Positions 1 through 8,826 are shown, counted from the stretch's first letter. The stretch is DNA of 64,000 nucleotides from Mycobacterium europaeum (GCF_002102155.1 NZ_LQOU01000051.1:1-64000); one strand, 5' to 3'. Notes: generated by a model not told the origin, from the sequence alone. Made by a program: numbers and translations.

Positions 1-1
1 C

Positions 2-256
2 ACCATCGGGGACAGTTTCGACAACGCTCTGGCCGAGACCGTCAACGGCTACTACAAGTCCGAGCTGATCTACGGACCGGCCCACAGCGGGCCCTGGAAA
101 ACCGTCGAGGACGTCGAGCTGGCCACCCTGGGGTGGGTGTACTGGCACAACACCAGCCGCCTCCACAGCTACCTCGCTGACGTTCCTCCGACCGAGTTCG
201 AAGCCGCGTTCTACGATGCACAACGGACCGACCAACCCCTGGTCGGAATCCAATAA
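2..256 (+). CDS. IS3-family transposase OrfB, C-terminal end (partial)
   Basis: The window opens inside this gene. The frame is open from base 2 to a TAA at 254-256 and gives 84 residues. They include GDSFDNALAE, the block that carries the last acidic residue of the DDE integrase-like core, then NGYYKSELI and the late VYWHNTSRLHSYL segment. This is the usual end of OrfB of IS3-group elements, the catalytic transposase made by frameshifting from OrfA. The start lies outside the window, so it cannot be told whether the element is complete. It abuts a remnant of a DUF2889 gene, which fits insertion into, or next to, an already decaying region. Confidence 0.85.
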   Translation, partial: TIGDSFDNALAETVNGYYKSELIYGPAHSGPWKTVEDVELATLGWVYWHNTSRLHSYLADVPPTEFEAAFYDAQRTDQPLVGIQ

Positions 257-287
257 CCCGAGCCTCCGACAGAGTCAGGGCGTTTCA
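257..287. repeat. possible right end of the IS3-type element
   Basis: The bases between the transposase stop and about 287 end in AGGGCGTTTCA. IS3-group elements usually end in CA within an inverted repeat that starts TGAA on the other strand, and this fits. The left end is outside the window, so the repeat cannot be matched. Confidence 0.25.
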
Positions 288-439
288 CTTAGCTCGTCAA
301 CATGATCTCGCCCTGAGTGATCTGCTGAACCTTTGCAATCCAAAGGGGCTCAGCCTCGTACCGTGCTGCGGCACCAACCCAATCCGTCGAACCATCACGG
401 GGGTCGCCCCCTGGTGCGCCTGTGGACTCGCACAACGGC

Positions 440-701
440 GTCGACCTGGACTCGCATGTGCAGGATCCTACCGTGCAGGAATGCCCCGGCGCCGTCGGCA
501 GCGCCACCCACATCACGGGTATGGCGTTGGGAGAGTTGCATTTTCGAGGTGCGGAAATAACTGGTCGGCATGTCGATGTGTACCCAACTCAACGATTTCC
601 TAAGGAGTGGGCCGACGTCCAAGGCCCTGATCCCGCCGCTACACGCCCGATGGCAAATCGACCGCCGCAATACCGTGGACTCTCTTCTAATCGCTTACTA
701 G
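440..701 (+). pseudogene. remnant of a DUF2889-family gene
   Basis: Two reading frames together recall the C-terminal part of the intact DUF2889 protein at 43626-44642. In the first frame QECPGAVGSATHITGM and LGELHF match ECPGAVASAQRITGM and LTDLHF of the intact protein. From 579 a different frame gives CTQLNDFLR, matching CTHLNDLLR, and runs to a TAG at 699-701. At least one frameshift separates the two blocks and no start or N-terminal part is visible. It is therefore a broken, 5'-truncated paralogue next to a transposase. The match is by eye. Confidence 0.65.
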
Positions 702-773
702 GTGGGCCATGTCTGGGATCACAAGCCAAAGAAGGGTTCAGCGACAACTTCTGCAACGCAGCGATGTTTGATG

Positions 774-1412
774 TCAACGTCGACGGTCGGCACCCCGTTC
801 CTTACCCAGTCGTCCGTTGGCTAGGCTGCCGCCGGTGCGCGCATCCGCTGGTCGACGTGGAGTTACGGCCCTCTGTGCAGGAGTCGAACGTCCCCAGCCC
901 GAGCCGCTTGTGACGTCTTTGAGCAGCGGCACCGTCCGGTAGGGCAACGGCGTGGTCAACGCCAACGTCGTGGTGGAGTGAACTACCCCTGGTATCAACA
1001 GGATCTGCTCAATGAGCTCCTGCAACTCGGCCTGCGTCTGCGTCGCGACGCGGACCAGGAAGTCTTCGCGACCAGTCGTGGCGTGGACCTCCAGCACGTG
1101 AGGCATAGCGGCAAGGGCGGCCACGATCGACGCGAGTCGACCCTGCTGTATTTCGAGGCCAATGAATGCCTGGGTCGATATCCCCGCCCGGGCCAGATCG
1201 AGTTCGGGTCGGTAACCGGTGAGTAACCCGCCCTCTTCCATCCGCTTCAGTCGCGACTGCACGGTGTTTCGGGAGATCCCTAGCTTCGATGCCAGCTCCA
1301 CCACACCCACGCGCGCATCGCTAGTAAGCGTCTCGAGCAACTCGGCATCAAGTCGATCGATGCTGACCAATTCACTCACCCCAAAACGTGACGCAGCCCA
1401 CTGGCTGACCAT
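774..1412 (-). CDS. Lrp/AsnC-family transcriptional regulator
   Basis: The 212-residue frame has a winged helix-turn-helix at about residues 17-65 (LLETLTSDARVGVVELASKL, then GISRNTVQSRLKRM) and an effector-binding RAM-like domain at about 75-165 (HVLEVHATTGREDFLVRV). Family members are usually about 150-165 residues. The last 45 or so residues here, rich in Arg, Thr and Gly, look like a read-through tail, perhaps after a lost stop or a frameshift. A GTG at residue 12 (VSELVSIDRLD) is an alternative start that fits the family better. The gene is divergent from the ketoacid oxidoreductase at 1528, a common arrangement in which an Lrp-type protein controls the neighbouring amino-acid gene in response to an amino or keto acid. 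Confidence 0.8.
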   Translation of the reverse strand: MVSQWAASRFGVSELVSIDRLDAELLETLTSDARVGVVELASKLGISRNTVQSRLKRMEEGGLLTGYRPELDLARAGISTQAFIGLEIQQGRLASIVAALAAMPHVLEVHATTGREDFLVRVATQTQAELQELIEQILLIPGVVHSTTTLALTTPLPYRTVPLLKDVTSGSGWGRSTPAQRAVTPRRPADARTGGSLANGRLGKERGADRRR

Positions 1413-1527
1413 TCTGAATAGTTGATACGAGATTAGTTGACCCGATTATCCATCAGAGCCACAGTTATGTATACGTCCGAGTCACCTGCTGTGTGGCGAC
1501 AACTGAACCGATGGGCGGTGAAACGCT
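1413..1527. promoter_or_regulatory. divergent promoter region between lrp-like gene and iorAB-like gene
   Basis: This 115-bp stretch is the only space between two divergent starts and must hold both promoters. It has two direct copies of TAGTTGA about 13 bp apart (near 1421 and 1434), a possible site for the Lrp-like protein. No clear -10/-35 pair could be fixed. Confidence 0.4.
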
Positions 1528-4500
1528 ATGACGACAACGCAGACCGCCGAGTCGGTGGTCATCGACTCGACCCTCGCTGCCCGGTATCGCCCGCGCTCCG
1601 GTCCGGTGCTACTTACCGGTGTCCAGGCCATAGCACGGCAGGTAGTCGAGCAACACGAACGCGATGCCCGCGCGGGTCGGCGGGTTGCCACTTTTGTCTC
1701 GGGTTATCAGGGCAGCCCACTAGCCGGGCTTGACCAACTGCTGGCGAGCCTGCCCGAACTGGCGTCGGAACACGACGTGCGCCTGGTCCCTGGTGTGAAT
1801 GAAGAGCTCGCCGCCACATCGGTGTGGGGAAGCCAGCTCGAACTGCCCACCGGTACCCGCTCCTACGACGGCGTCGTCGGCGTCTGGTACGGCAAGGGTC
1901 CCGGTCTGGACCGTGCCAGCGATGCACTGCGCCACGCTGTCATGTACGGCGCGAACCCGGGCGGCGGAGCGCTAGCCCTGGTCGGCGACGACCCGGCGGC
2001 GAAATCGTCCAGCGTCCCCGTGGCGAGTGAACGCTCGCTGGCGGCGCTGTCCATGCCCATCTTCTTTCCCCGCAATGCCGAAGAGATCGTTGCATTCGGC
2101 CTCTACGGCGTCGCGTTGTCCCGCGCATCGGGATGCTGGCCCGCGCTAAAGGTCGTGGCCGACGTCGCCGACGGCGTCTGGACTCTGGACAGCGATTTCA
2201 CCGACTTCGGCATCACGGTTCCGTCGATCGAGTGGGAAGGCCGGCCGTGGTCGTATCGGCAGCACATACCTGCCGCACCACCCGACAGTGTGCTGGCCGA
2301 GGCCGATCTATATGGGCCCCGATGGGCGATGGTCGAGGCCTTCAACGCCGCCAACGAGATCGACACCATCGAGGTGGATCCGGCTCATGCGTGGCTCGGA
2401 ATCGTGGCCGTCGGCACCGCGTACGACTCGGTCCGCGAAGCCCTTTCCGCCCTGGACCTGACCGAAGACGACGTCGCGCGCAACGGAATTCGGATCCTGC
2501 GGGTCGGCATGCCCTACCCGCTGGGCGCCGACAAAGTGCGCCGTCTGGCCCGTGGCGTCGAGCAGGTGCTCGTCGTCGAAGACAAGACCGCGTTCGTCGA
2601 GCTCCAGGTAAAGGACATCCTGTATGGACGCAGCGACGCGCCGCAGGTTCTGGGTAAGCGCGGACCCGACGGACGCGCCCTGATTCCGCCGAACGGCCAA
2701 TTGACCGCCGCCCGTTTGACCGGCCCGCTACGCACGGTTCTCAAGAGACGAGTGGCCCTGGCCGCTCCGCCGCCGCCCAGCCTCGAGTTGACCGTGCTGC
2801 CCACCGAGCGCATCGCGTACTTCTGCTCGGGCTGTCCGCACAACCGCTCCACCGCCGTCCCGGAAGGCTCGTTGGCCGGTGGCGGTATCGGGTGTCACAC
2901 CCTGGTGACGATGTCCTCGCGCACCGACTCCCAGGTCACCGGGCTCACCCAGATGGGCGGCGAGGGCGCGCAGTGGATCGGCCAGTCCCCCTTCACCGAT
3001 GTCGAGCATATCTTCCAAAACGTCGGCGACGGAACGTATTTCCATTCCGGCCAGCTGGCAGTGCAGGCCTGCGTAGCCGCAGGAGTCAATATCACCTACA
3101 AGATCTTGTACAACTCCGCGGTCGCGATGACCGGCGCACAAGAGGTCGAGGGCGGACTGACGGTGCCCGAGCTGACACACAAGCTCGTCGCTGACGGTGT
3201 CAGAAAGGTGATCGTCTGCGCCGATGAGCCCAAGCGGCACAAGGGTGCATCGTTCGCCAAAGGCGTTCTGGTCTGGGACCGTGACCGCCTCGACGAGGCG
3301 CAGCGACTCCTGCGGGACACCAAGGGGGTCACCGCGCTGATCTACGACCAGCAGTGCGCGGCCGAGGCCCGTCGCAAACGCAAGCGCGGCAAGTTGCCCG
3401 AGCGCAGGACCCGCGTCGTGATCAACGAGGCGGTCTGCGAGGGCTGTGGCGACTGCGGCGTGAAAAGCAATTGCCTGTCGGTGCAACCGATCGAGACGGA
3501 GCTGGGGCGAAAAACGCAGATCGACCAGAGCACCTGCAACACGGACTACTCGTGCCTAGACGGTAACTGCCCGTCGTTCGTGACGGTGGAACTGCCGCGG
3601 TCACGCGCCGCAACGGCGCCGCCGCAGGCTCCGTCGCCACCGACGGTCAGCGATCCGAAGCGAATCGACATCAACGGTGCCTACAACATCTTTCTGGCCG
3701 GCATCGGCGGGACCGGGATCGTGACCGTCAACCAAGTGCTGGCGATGGCCGCTCTGCGCAACGGATTACACGTTGAAGGGCTCGACCAGACCGGCCTGAG
3801 CCAGAAGGCGGGTCCGGTGACATCGCACCTGCGGCTGAGCAACGAGGCCGTTGAGTCGTCCAACCGCATCAGCCCGGCATCGGCCGACTGCGTTCTCGCG
3901 TTTGACCTTCTCACCGCCGTCGACGCAGAGAACGTCGGCTACGGCAGTCCTGACCGCACGATCGCCGTCGCTTCGACCAGTCAGACCCCAACCGGCGACA
4001 TGGTTTACAACAGCGCCATAGGCTATCCGGCCACCGACGCCCTGTTGTCCCGGCTCGATGTGCACACCCGCTCGCTGATTTCGTTCGACGCGCTCGGCGC
4101 CGCCGAGCACCTGTTCGGCAGCACGACACCGGCCAACTTCCTGCTTATCGGCGCCGCCTATCAGCTCGGCGCGATCCCCATCAGCGCCAGGGCGATCGAA
4201 GACGCGATCGCCATCAACGGTGTCGCCGTGCAGGCCAATCAGACCGCGTTCCGGTGGGGACGCGTCGCGGTGGACAACCCCGAGGCCTTTCAGAGCGCCA
4301 CCGCCCCGTCGGGACGGCCGCCCCGACGCGACGTCAAGATACCCAGCCACCTGCTCGACTCGTGCACGGTGATGGACACGACCCGCGACATATTGGCACG
4401 CCGCACCGCGGAGCTTGTCGCCTACCAAAGCAATGGCACCGCGGCGCGGTTGGTCAACGTGGTAGAGCAGGTGTGGAATCGGGAACGCGGAGTCACTGAT

Positions 4501-5004
4501 CGCACCGAACTCTCCGAGGCGGTGGTCACGTACTTCTTCAAGCTTCTCGCCTACAAGGACGAGTACGAGGTAGCGCGGATGCTGACCGATCCCGACTTCC
4601 GGCACTTCGTCCAAAGTCAGGTCCCAGGCGGGGGAAAGCTAACCTACAAGCTGCATCCGCCGCTGCTAAAGGCGCTCGGGCGCCGCAAGAAGATCAGCCT
4701 GGGGCCCCGCACACACTTTATGTTGCGGCTGTTGGCGAAGGGCAAGTTCCTCCGGGGCACGGTTCTCGACCCGTTCGGTCACACGCGGATGCGACGCCTG
4801 GAGCGTCGAATCGCCGCACATTACGAGACAACTGTCCTCGAACTCTTGTCGTCGCTCACCGCCGAGAACTACGGCAGGGCCGTGGCCATTGCTCGCGCCC
4901 CCGAACTGATCCGCGGGTACGAAGAAGTGAAGATGCACAATCTGGAGCGCTATTTCACACGGCTGGGTGAACTCGGAATCGATACCCCGCCGTTGTTGCC
5001 GTGA
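1528..5004 (+). CDS. fused indolepyruvate (2-ketoacid) ferredoxin oxidoreductase
   Basis: This 1158-residue protein joins both subunits of indolepyruvate:ferredoxin oxidoreductase, which converts aryl or branched 2-ketoacids, CoA and oxidised ferredoxin to acyl-CoA, CO2 and reduced ferredoxin. The N-terminal part (about 1-400) is the pyrimidine-binding and related region, with FVSGYQGSPLAGLD. Residues about 425-600 are the thiamine diphosphate domain (YFCSGCPHNRS, GGEGAQWIGQSPF). Residues about 632-680 carry cysteines in CEGCGDCGVKSNC and CNTDYSCLDGNC, which may bind an Fe-S cluster. From about 712 the gamma-type domain begins with FLAGIGGTGIVTVNQV. Length fits the aerobic fused form found in actinobacteria and proteobacteria. 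Cytoplasmic. It stands alone, divergent from an Lrp-type regulator. Confidence 0.92.
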   Translation: MTTTQTAESVVIDSTLAARYRPRSGPVLLTGVQAIARQVVEQHERDARAGRRVATFVSGYQGSPLAGLDQLLASLPELASEHDVRLVPGVNEELAATSVWGSQLELPTGTRSYDGVVGVWYGKGPGLDRASDALRHAVMYGANPGGGALALVGDDPAAKSSSVPVASERSLAALSMPIFFPRNAEEIVAFGLYGVALSRASGCWPALKVVADVADGVWTLDSDFTDFGITVPSIEWEGRPWSYRQHIPAAPPDSVLAEADLYGPRWAMVEAFNAANEIDTIEVDPAHAWLGIVAVGTAYDSVREALSALDLTEDDVARNGIRILRVGMPYPLGADKVRRLARGVEQVLVVEDKTAFVELQVKDILYGRSDAPQVLGKRGPDGRALIPPNGQLTAARLTGPLRTVLKRRVALAAPPPPSLELTVLPTERIAYFCSGCPHNRSTAVPEGSLAGGGIGCHTLVTMSSRTDSQVTGLTQMGGEGAQWIGQSPFTDVEHIFQNVGDGTYFHSGQLAVQACVAAGVNITYKILYNSAVAMTGAQEVEGGLTVPELTHKLVADGVRKVIVCADEPKRHKGASFAKGVLVWDRDRLDEAQRLLRDTKGVTALIYDQQCAAEARRKRKRGKLPERRTRVVINEAVCEGCGDCGVKSNCLSVQPIETELGRKTQIDQSTCNTDYSCLDGNCPSFVTVELPRSRAATAPPQAPSPPTVSDPKRIDINGAYNIFLAGIGGTGIVTVNQVLAMAALRNGLHVEGLDQTGLSQKAGPVTSHLRLSNEAVESSNRISPASADCVLAFDLLTAVDAENVGYGSPDRTIAVASTSQTPTGDMVYNSAIGYPATDALLSRLDVHTRSLISFDALGAAEHLFGSTTPANFLLIGAAYQLGAIPISARAIEDAIAINGVAVQANQTAFRWGRVAVDNPEAFQSATAPSGRPPRRDVKIPSHLLDSCTVMDTTRDILARRTAELVAYQSNGTAARLVNVVEQVWNRERGVTDRTELSEAVVTYFFKLLAYKDEYEVARMLTDPDFRHFVQSQVPGGGKLTYKLHPPLLKALGRRKKISLGPRTHFMLRLLAKGKFLRGTVLDPFGHTRMRRLERRIAAHYETTVLELLSSLTAENYGRAVAIARAPELIRGYEEVKMHNLERYFTRLGELGIDTPPLLP

Positions 5005-5062
5005 CGGGTGTCTCCGGAACCTGCGCAACACATACTCAGGCCACGTAGGAACTTGCCAACCC

Positions 5063-6136
5063 TCATACACATCCCCTGCTCCGCCCGAAAAAGAGCCGCG
5101 TTAGCCGCGCGCGGCCGACGTCCAGGGAGCCGACCAGAGTCGTCATCCTGCGCCGAGCTTGCCGATGGCTGGTGTCGAGTTGGGGCCAAAGCGCCCGGAT
5201 ATCAGGACGACGGCTGTTGCGGCCTGTTGGCCGTCTACGCAGGTCGGCGGCTACTGGCCTGGAACAGTCACCGTTGTTGGTCTTGCGGGTTTGCCGCTTA
5301 TCCGGATGAATCCAGGTCGCAGGTGGCGGATACAACGGCCGCATGGCCAGTATGGGCTTGAACGGCCTCCACTGACCCAGGGGTTGGGCGAGGCGGTCAA
5401 GGATGACGGCCAACACGGCGGGGTTCGACGCCAGGCCGATATGGCTGCTGCGGACCTCGACGTTCTCGGCGCACGGATTACCGGCGTTGGGGCCGGTCTC
5501 ATCGATGCTCAAGTGCCAGGGGGCGAAGCCGTCGTTGCGGCTGTACACCGCCGTCGCGGGCACCGTCAGTGGGGGACGTTCGTGCTCCTGCACCGTCAAC
5601 AGGTCAAGCTCTGCGCAGTGCCGTGCAACGAATCGCTCCCAGTTTTGGCGCCCAAAGGGTATGTGCGCGAACTGGTCGTGGGCGAGCATCCGGAATGGGC
5701 TGCCGAGCGTGATCACCTGACGTATTCGTTCGGGCCGCTCCCGGGCGAGCATGCGGGCGTAGATACCACCCAGACTCCAGCCGAGGACGGTGATGGGTGT
5801 GTCGTGCAGGGCGTACAAGTCGTCGACCCGGCCCCGCAGGCCCGCCAACTGCGTCTGGTCGAGTCCGAGGTTGCGGCCCTGGTTCCAGCCGTGAACCGAA
5901 TACCCTTGCCCGCTAACACCCCACCGCAGGTGGGCTGTGGATCCGTCGCCGCCCATGCCGCCGGGCAACACGAGAACCGCGTGTGGCTCGCCCGCAGAGT
6001 GCAGCCTCGTCAGAATCGACCGCGTGAGGACATAAGCCGCCGCCTCCATTGGAGCCCTGAGCTCCAGCAGTTGCCGTCGCAGACGCATGTACCCGACGGC
6101 CGGCCGCCCGGGAACTGCCGGCTGGCGTGTTGTCAT
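5063..6136 (-). CDS. alpha/beta hydrolase
   Basis: Cytoplasmic hydrolase of unknown substrate. The nucleophile elbow is GWSLGG (in VLGWSLGGIYARMLARERPE), preceded by an oxyanion-hole-type VLVLPGGMGGDGS. The later motif VRSSHIGLASNP supplies the likely catalytic His. I chose the ATG at 6136 because GAAGGGGAC lies a few bases upstream; the open frame extends further up to 6289, but that extension overlaps what looks like a degraded TetR tail. The hydrolase core appears to end near residue 265. The last 90 or so residues are Arg-rich and unlike the family, so the natural stop may have been lost or shifted. Confidence 0.75.
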   Translation of the reverse strand: MTTRQPAVPGRPAVGYMRLRRQLLELRAPMEAAAYVLTRSILTRLHSAGEPHAVLVLPGGMGGDGSTAHLRWGVSGQGYSVHGWNQGRNLGLDQTQLAGLRGRVDDLYALHDTPITVLGWSLGGIYARMLARERPERIRQVITLGSPFRMLAHDQFAHIPFGRQNWERFVARHCAELDLLTVQEHERPPLTVPATAVYSRNDGFAPWHLSIDETGPNAGNPCAENVEVRSSHIGLASNPAVLAVILDRLAQPLGQWRPFKPILAMRPLYPPPATWIHPDKRQTRKTNNGDCSRPVAADLRRRPTGRNSRRPDIRALWPQLDTSHRQARRRMTTLVGSLDVGRARLTRLFFGRSRGCV

Positions 6137-6169
6137 GAGGTCCCCTTCGGGTGTTTGCGGACTGACCGG

Positions 6170-6330
6170 ACTGGTTGATGTGAGCGCGCCACATCGCGCA
6201 AGCTGTTGAATGCGTCGCGTATGCACTGCTTGTAGTGCACGGATCGGGGAGCGCGTCGCGGTCGGCGGTGAAAAACAGTCCGAGTTCACCCTCGTAGCCG
6301 ACGACGATGTTCATCAGGCGCATCCCATCG
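6170..6330 (-). pseudogene. possible C-terminal remnant of a TetR-type regulator
   Basis: Reading leftward on the minus strand, one frame gives MNIVVGYEGELGLFFTADRD followed by ALPDP. After a one-base shift the next frame gives ALQAVHTRRIQQLARCGAL. Joined, they resemble the ligand-domain end of a TetR regulator (a VVGY segment and a late helix with paired Arg and Gln). There is no DNA-binding domain. It lies directly upstream of the hydrolase gene on the same strand, where a regulator might once have stood. The family assignment is by eye. Confidence 0.3.
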
Positions 6331-6429
6331 GATACCGGGCCGAATCCGCCCCTCCGATAACATTCTTGACAGATTGTGTCACGACCGGACGATCTGTGCA
6401 GCCCGCGCGGCATGAAAGGTGGTGCGGCT

Positions 6430-6933
6430 ATGAGGGGTGGTCCGTCGATCAAACACCTCGACGACGTTCCGGCCGAGGAGATGCTGCGGTACGAATTCGA
6501 CGACGGTCGCACGGCGTCGATCTGGGAGAAGTGGATCGAGATGTCGCCGCGATATTTCGCGTTCTGGAACAAGTGGGATCCGGGAGCCATCTCACCCCGA
6601 CATGGCCACACCGGCGATCACAGCAACTTCATCCTGTCGGGTGAGCTTCGCTGCGGTGACGTGGTCTGCGGGCCAGGCACTCACATCATGCTTGAGTGGG
6701 GCGATGTATTCGGCCCATGGGAGGCCGGCCCGGAAGGCTGTGAGTTATACGGATTCATCGCTGGTGAGGGGCCGCCGTTCAACGGGGACACCACGGCCTA
6801 CGAAGCTCTGCTGAAGGAACGCGGCGCCCGCATAGTGCCGACGCCAATGCCAAAGCGCCTCCCACCGTGGATCGTTGCCAAGCTCGGCGGCAGCTTCACA
6901 TCCTCGGTGACAAGCTGGGATTCCGAGGTTTGA
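6430..6933 (+). CDS. cupin-domain protein
   Basis: A 167-residue single-domain cupin. The first metal-binding motif is visible as PRHGHTGDHSNFILSGEL (two His plus Asp/His) and the second as GPGTHIMLEWGDVFGPWEAG. Such proteins are small metal-dependent dioxygenases, isomerases or ligand-binding proteins; the substrate cannot be read. I prefer the ATG at 6430, which has AAAGGTGG at good spacing, over earlier ATGs at 6376 and 6412 that lack a ribosome site. It stands between remnants of other genes, and it looks intact. Confidence 0.75.
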   Translation: MRGGPSIKHLDDVPAEEMLRYEFDDGRTASIWEKWIEMSPRYFAFWNKWDPGAISPRHGHTGDHSNFILSGELRCGDVVCGPGTHIMLEWGDVFGPWEAGPEGCELYGFIAGEGPPFNGDTTAYEALLKERGARIVPTPMPKRLPPWIVAKLGGSFTSSVTSWDSEV

Positions 6934-6971
6934 CAACGGATCTGGGTCTGCCTCCGGGTGTGGGCTGACGT

Positions 6972-7150
6972 ATGACCGGGCTGGATCAGTCGTGCTTGAT
7001 CCCTCCCGGAACGCGCATGAGGTGGCTGGAACGGATCAGCGACGTCCATGCCGGCAGCGACTGGCCGGCCGTGGCCGACGCGTTCGGGTCCGTCACGGGC
7101 CGGGAGCTGATCGGCAAGGCGGTCGCTACCGCAGAGTATTTTGACCGCCC
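6972..7150 (+). pseudogene. fragment of an NmrA-type NAD(P)-binding protein
   Basis: A short open stretch contains WPAVADAFGSVTGREL and AVATAEYFDRP. This pattern (VADAFGSVTGR followed by an AEYFD segment) is seen near the end of NmrA-like atypical SDRs. There is no Rossmann motif. The frame breaks down near 7145, where a fragment of a different family begins. A remnant, identified by eye. Confidence 0.35.
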
Positions 7151-7440
7151 TCGACGTCGCGGGCGGCTGTGCGGCGCCGGCACTACTCACCACCAACGCG
7201 GACGCGTTGGCGTTGTTGATCGGCGGTGTGGACCAACACACTATTGGCGGGTCCTTGCCCGAACTGATCAGCTGTGTCAATGAGCGCGTCGAGTTGCGTT
7301 GCGGTGACCTGCTCTTCACCGGGACGACCGCCGGTGTCGGCCGTGAGGACGGCCGATTCCTGCAACCTGGCGATGTCGCCGAGACGGAAATCGAGGGTAT
7401 CGGGCTACTCCGCAAGTACCGTGGGAGAGCGAGTGACCTG
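7150..7440 (+). pseudogene. C-terminal fragment of a fumarylacetoacetate hydrolase family gene
   Basis: The frame contains LPELISCVNERVELRCGDLL, then FTGTTAGVGRED and GDVAETEIEGIG. These are the diagnostic C-terminal motifs of FAH-family enzymes (GDLIFTGTPxGVG and a late EIEGIG), which cleave or hydrate acylpyruvates and ring-cleavage products. The N-terminal two thirds, including the metal ligands, are absent. A loss of an aromatic-catabolism gene is the simplest reading. The following 215 bases to the next gene hold no recognisable feature apart from ACTT-N4-AAGT at 7545-7556. Confidence 0.6.
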
Positions 7441-7656
7441 AGGCTGCCATTCCTGCCTGCACAGGTGAGACGGGTGACGCGGTGAACGTGGGTTTGCTCA
7501 CATCGGCGCGCGCCGGTCCCGGATATTGATGCGGCATGAGCCATACTTAGACAAGTAGCACATCAAGTGATCAGGTTGTTCCAGTCGGTCACAAAGACGC
7601 AGCAATCGTGGCGCCATTCCGTGGCTGAGTGGCTTGCTAACGAGGTGAAATGACAC

Positions 7657-8274
7657 ATGGCTGGAAGTGATCAGCGGTCGGAGAAGACCGTCGAGAAAAT
7701 CGTGGCCGGCACGATGAAGGCGATCACCCGGCAAGGGATACACAAGCTTTCGGTGAGTGACATCTGCGAATCCTCTGGTGTAGCCCGCGGCACCTTCTAC
7801 CGCTACTTCACCAGCAAAGACGATGTATTGGCCACGCTGGGCCGGTATTTCGAAGACGGTGTCGCCGACGCGTTTGCGGCTGCGATCGAGGCCAACCCCG
7901 ACCCCGCCGCCCGTGTCCAGGTGGTGTTGGACACCATCATCGCCAACCGCGCCGCCGGTGGGAATTTCGTCCGGATGCTCGATGTAGCACCCGATTTCAC
8001 GTTGTGGTTTATTCGCGAGACATTCCCGAAACTCGTCGACGCGGTCACCGCGGCGTTGGGTCCGGCCGCCGACGAATCGCCGCTGGTACTCAGTGGGGCG
8101 TTGACGAAGCGCCAACTCGGTGAGCTGTTCTTGCGCAGCGTCATGTCGATGCTGTTCCTGCCCGGTGACCGCTCCGACGAGGTGCCCACCATGATCACGG
8201 CGTTGTTTCGCGTCGTGCCGCCGACTGCGACCACAAAGCGAGCCAAGCGGCGACCACGCGCGAAGGCCAGCTGA
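7657..8274 (+). CDS. TetR-family transcriptional regulator
   Basis: 205 residues. The N-terminal helix-turn-helix is clear at about 20-60: KLSVSDICESSGVARGTFYR followed by YFTSKDDVLATL. The C-terminal ligand domain is unassigned and ends in a basic tail (TTKRAKRRPRAKAS). GAGGTGAAA precedes the ATG. The upstream 110 bases contain the inverted repeat ACTT-AGAC-AAGT at 7545-7556, a possible operator. Neighbours are remnants on both sides, so its target is unknown; it may be an orphan left after loss of the genes it controlled. Confidence 0.85.
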   Translation: MAGSDQRSEKTVEKIVAGTMKAITRQGIHKLSVSDICESSGVARGTFYRYFTSKDDVLATLGRYFEDGVADAFAAAIEANPDPAARVQVVLDTIIANRAAGGNFVRMLDVAPDFTLWFIRETFPKLVDAVTAALGPAADESPLVLSGALTKRQLGELFLRSVMSMLFLPGDRSDEVPTMITALFRVVPPTATTKRAKRRPRAKAS

Positions 8275-8286
8275 CCTTCACCGCGG

Positions 8287-8350
8287 TTAGCGGGGCGCCA
8301 TCCGCAGCGCACCGTTGGGTCCGATCGTTTCCCCGTTCAGCATCGATTTG
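8287..8350 (-). pseudogene. possible C-terminal stub of an SDR-type gene
   Basis: Minus-strand frame ending at a TAA (8287-8289) reads KSMLNGETIGPNGALRMAPR. This resembles the last strand and tail of a short-chain dehydrogenase (an NGE-xI-xx-GALRM ending). The frame then runs into the IS5-like remnant. The similarity is short and judged by eye. Confidence 0.25.
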
Positions 8351-8351
8351 C

Positions 8352-8754
8352 GACGATCTGCTCGTCAAGCAAGGCGAATTCACCTGCGCCCAAGCCCACC
8401 GGGTCGTTGTCGTTGACCGCTGCTGGCCCGGTAACCGCAACGACGTTGTGCTTGCCCTTCACACACTGTGGCACAGCTTCTTGACGGCTGTGTCGTCCTC
8501 GGCGACGGCGGCTACCGCGGCATCAAGTCGATCACTTCGCCGCGGCGCGACAAGACCGGCCGCATCATCCGCAATGACCTCTACCACACTTATCGCCGCA
8601 TCAGAGCCCGCGTCGAACACGTCATCGCCGGCTCGAAGACTGACAAATGCTCCGCGAACGCCGCCGCTGCGGCGACGCCATCAACTACAGCGTCCAAACC
8701 ATCAGTGGACTCTTGACCCTCAAGACCCATACCCAATTACGTGTCAACGCCTAG
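8352..8754 (+). mobile_element. degenerate IS5-family (DDE_4-type) transposase remnant
   Basis: Fragments in several frames line up with the end of an IS5-type transposase: DRCWPGNRNDVV, then LDGCVVLGDGGYRGIKS, then YHTYRRIRARVEHVIAG and finally GDAINYSVQTISGLLTL, ending at a TAG at 8752-8754. The DGGYRG and RxxVEH blocks hold catalytic acidic residues of this family. At least two frameshifts separate the blocks and the N-terminal half is missing. It borders the duplicated catabolic cassette, so transposition or recombination at this spot may have helped move that cassette. Confidence 0.65.
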
Positions 8755-8810
8755 TCAACCGTTCTAAGCAGGTGCCAAATCGGCTCCTTACCTATGCTTC
8801 GGTGATAACG

Positions 8811-8826
8811 TGACAGTCGACTGTCA
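8811..8826. promoter_or_regulatory. palindromic operator TGACAGT-CG-ACTGTCA (site 1)
   Basis: A perfect 16-bp palindrome 28 bp before the preferred start of the APH-like gene. It is one of nine related copies in the window; the form suggests a TetR-family dimer site. Confidence 0.75.

Noticed and set aside
5159..6178. A 339-codon plus-strand frame opposite the alpha/beta hydrolase
   Set aside because: No family features; the minus strand has GWSLGG and a good ribosome site.
6367..6383. TTGACAGATTGTGTCA upstream of the cupin gene as another regulon operator
   Set aside because: Arms do not match TGACAGT/ACTGTCA with two central bases; the second arm differs and the spacing is off. It may be part of a promoter instead.
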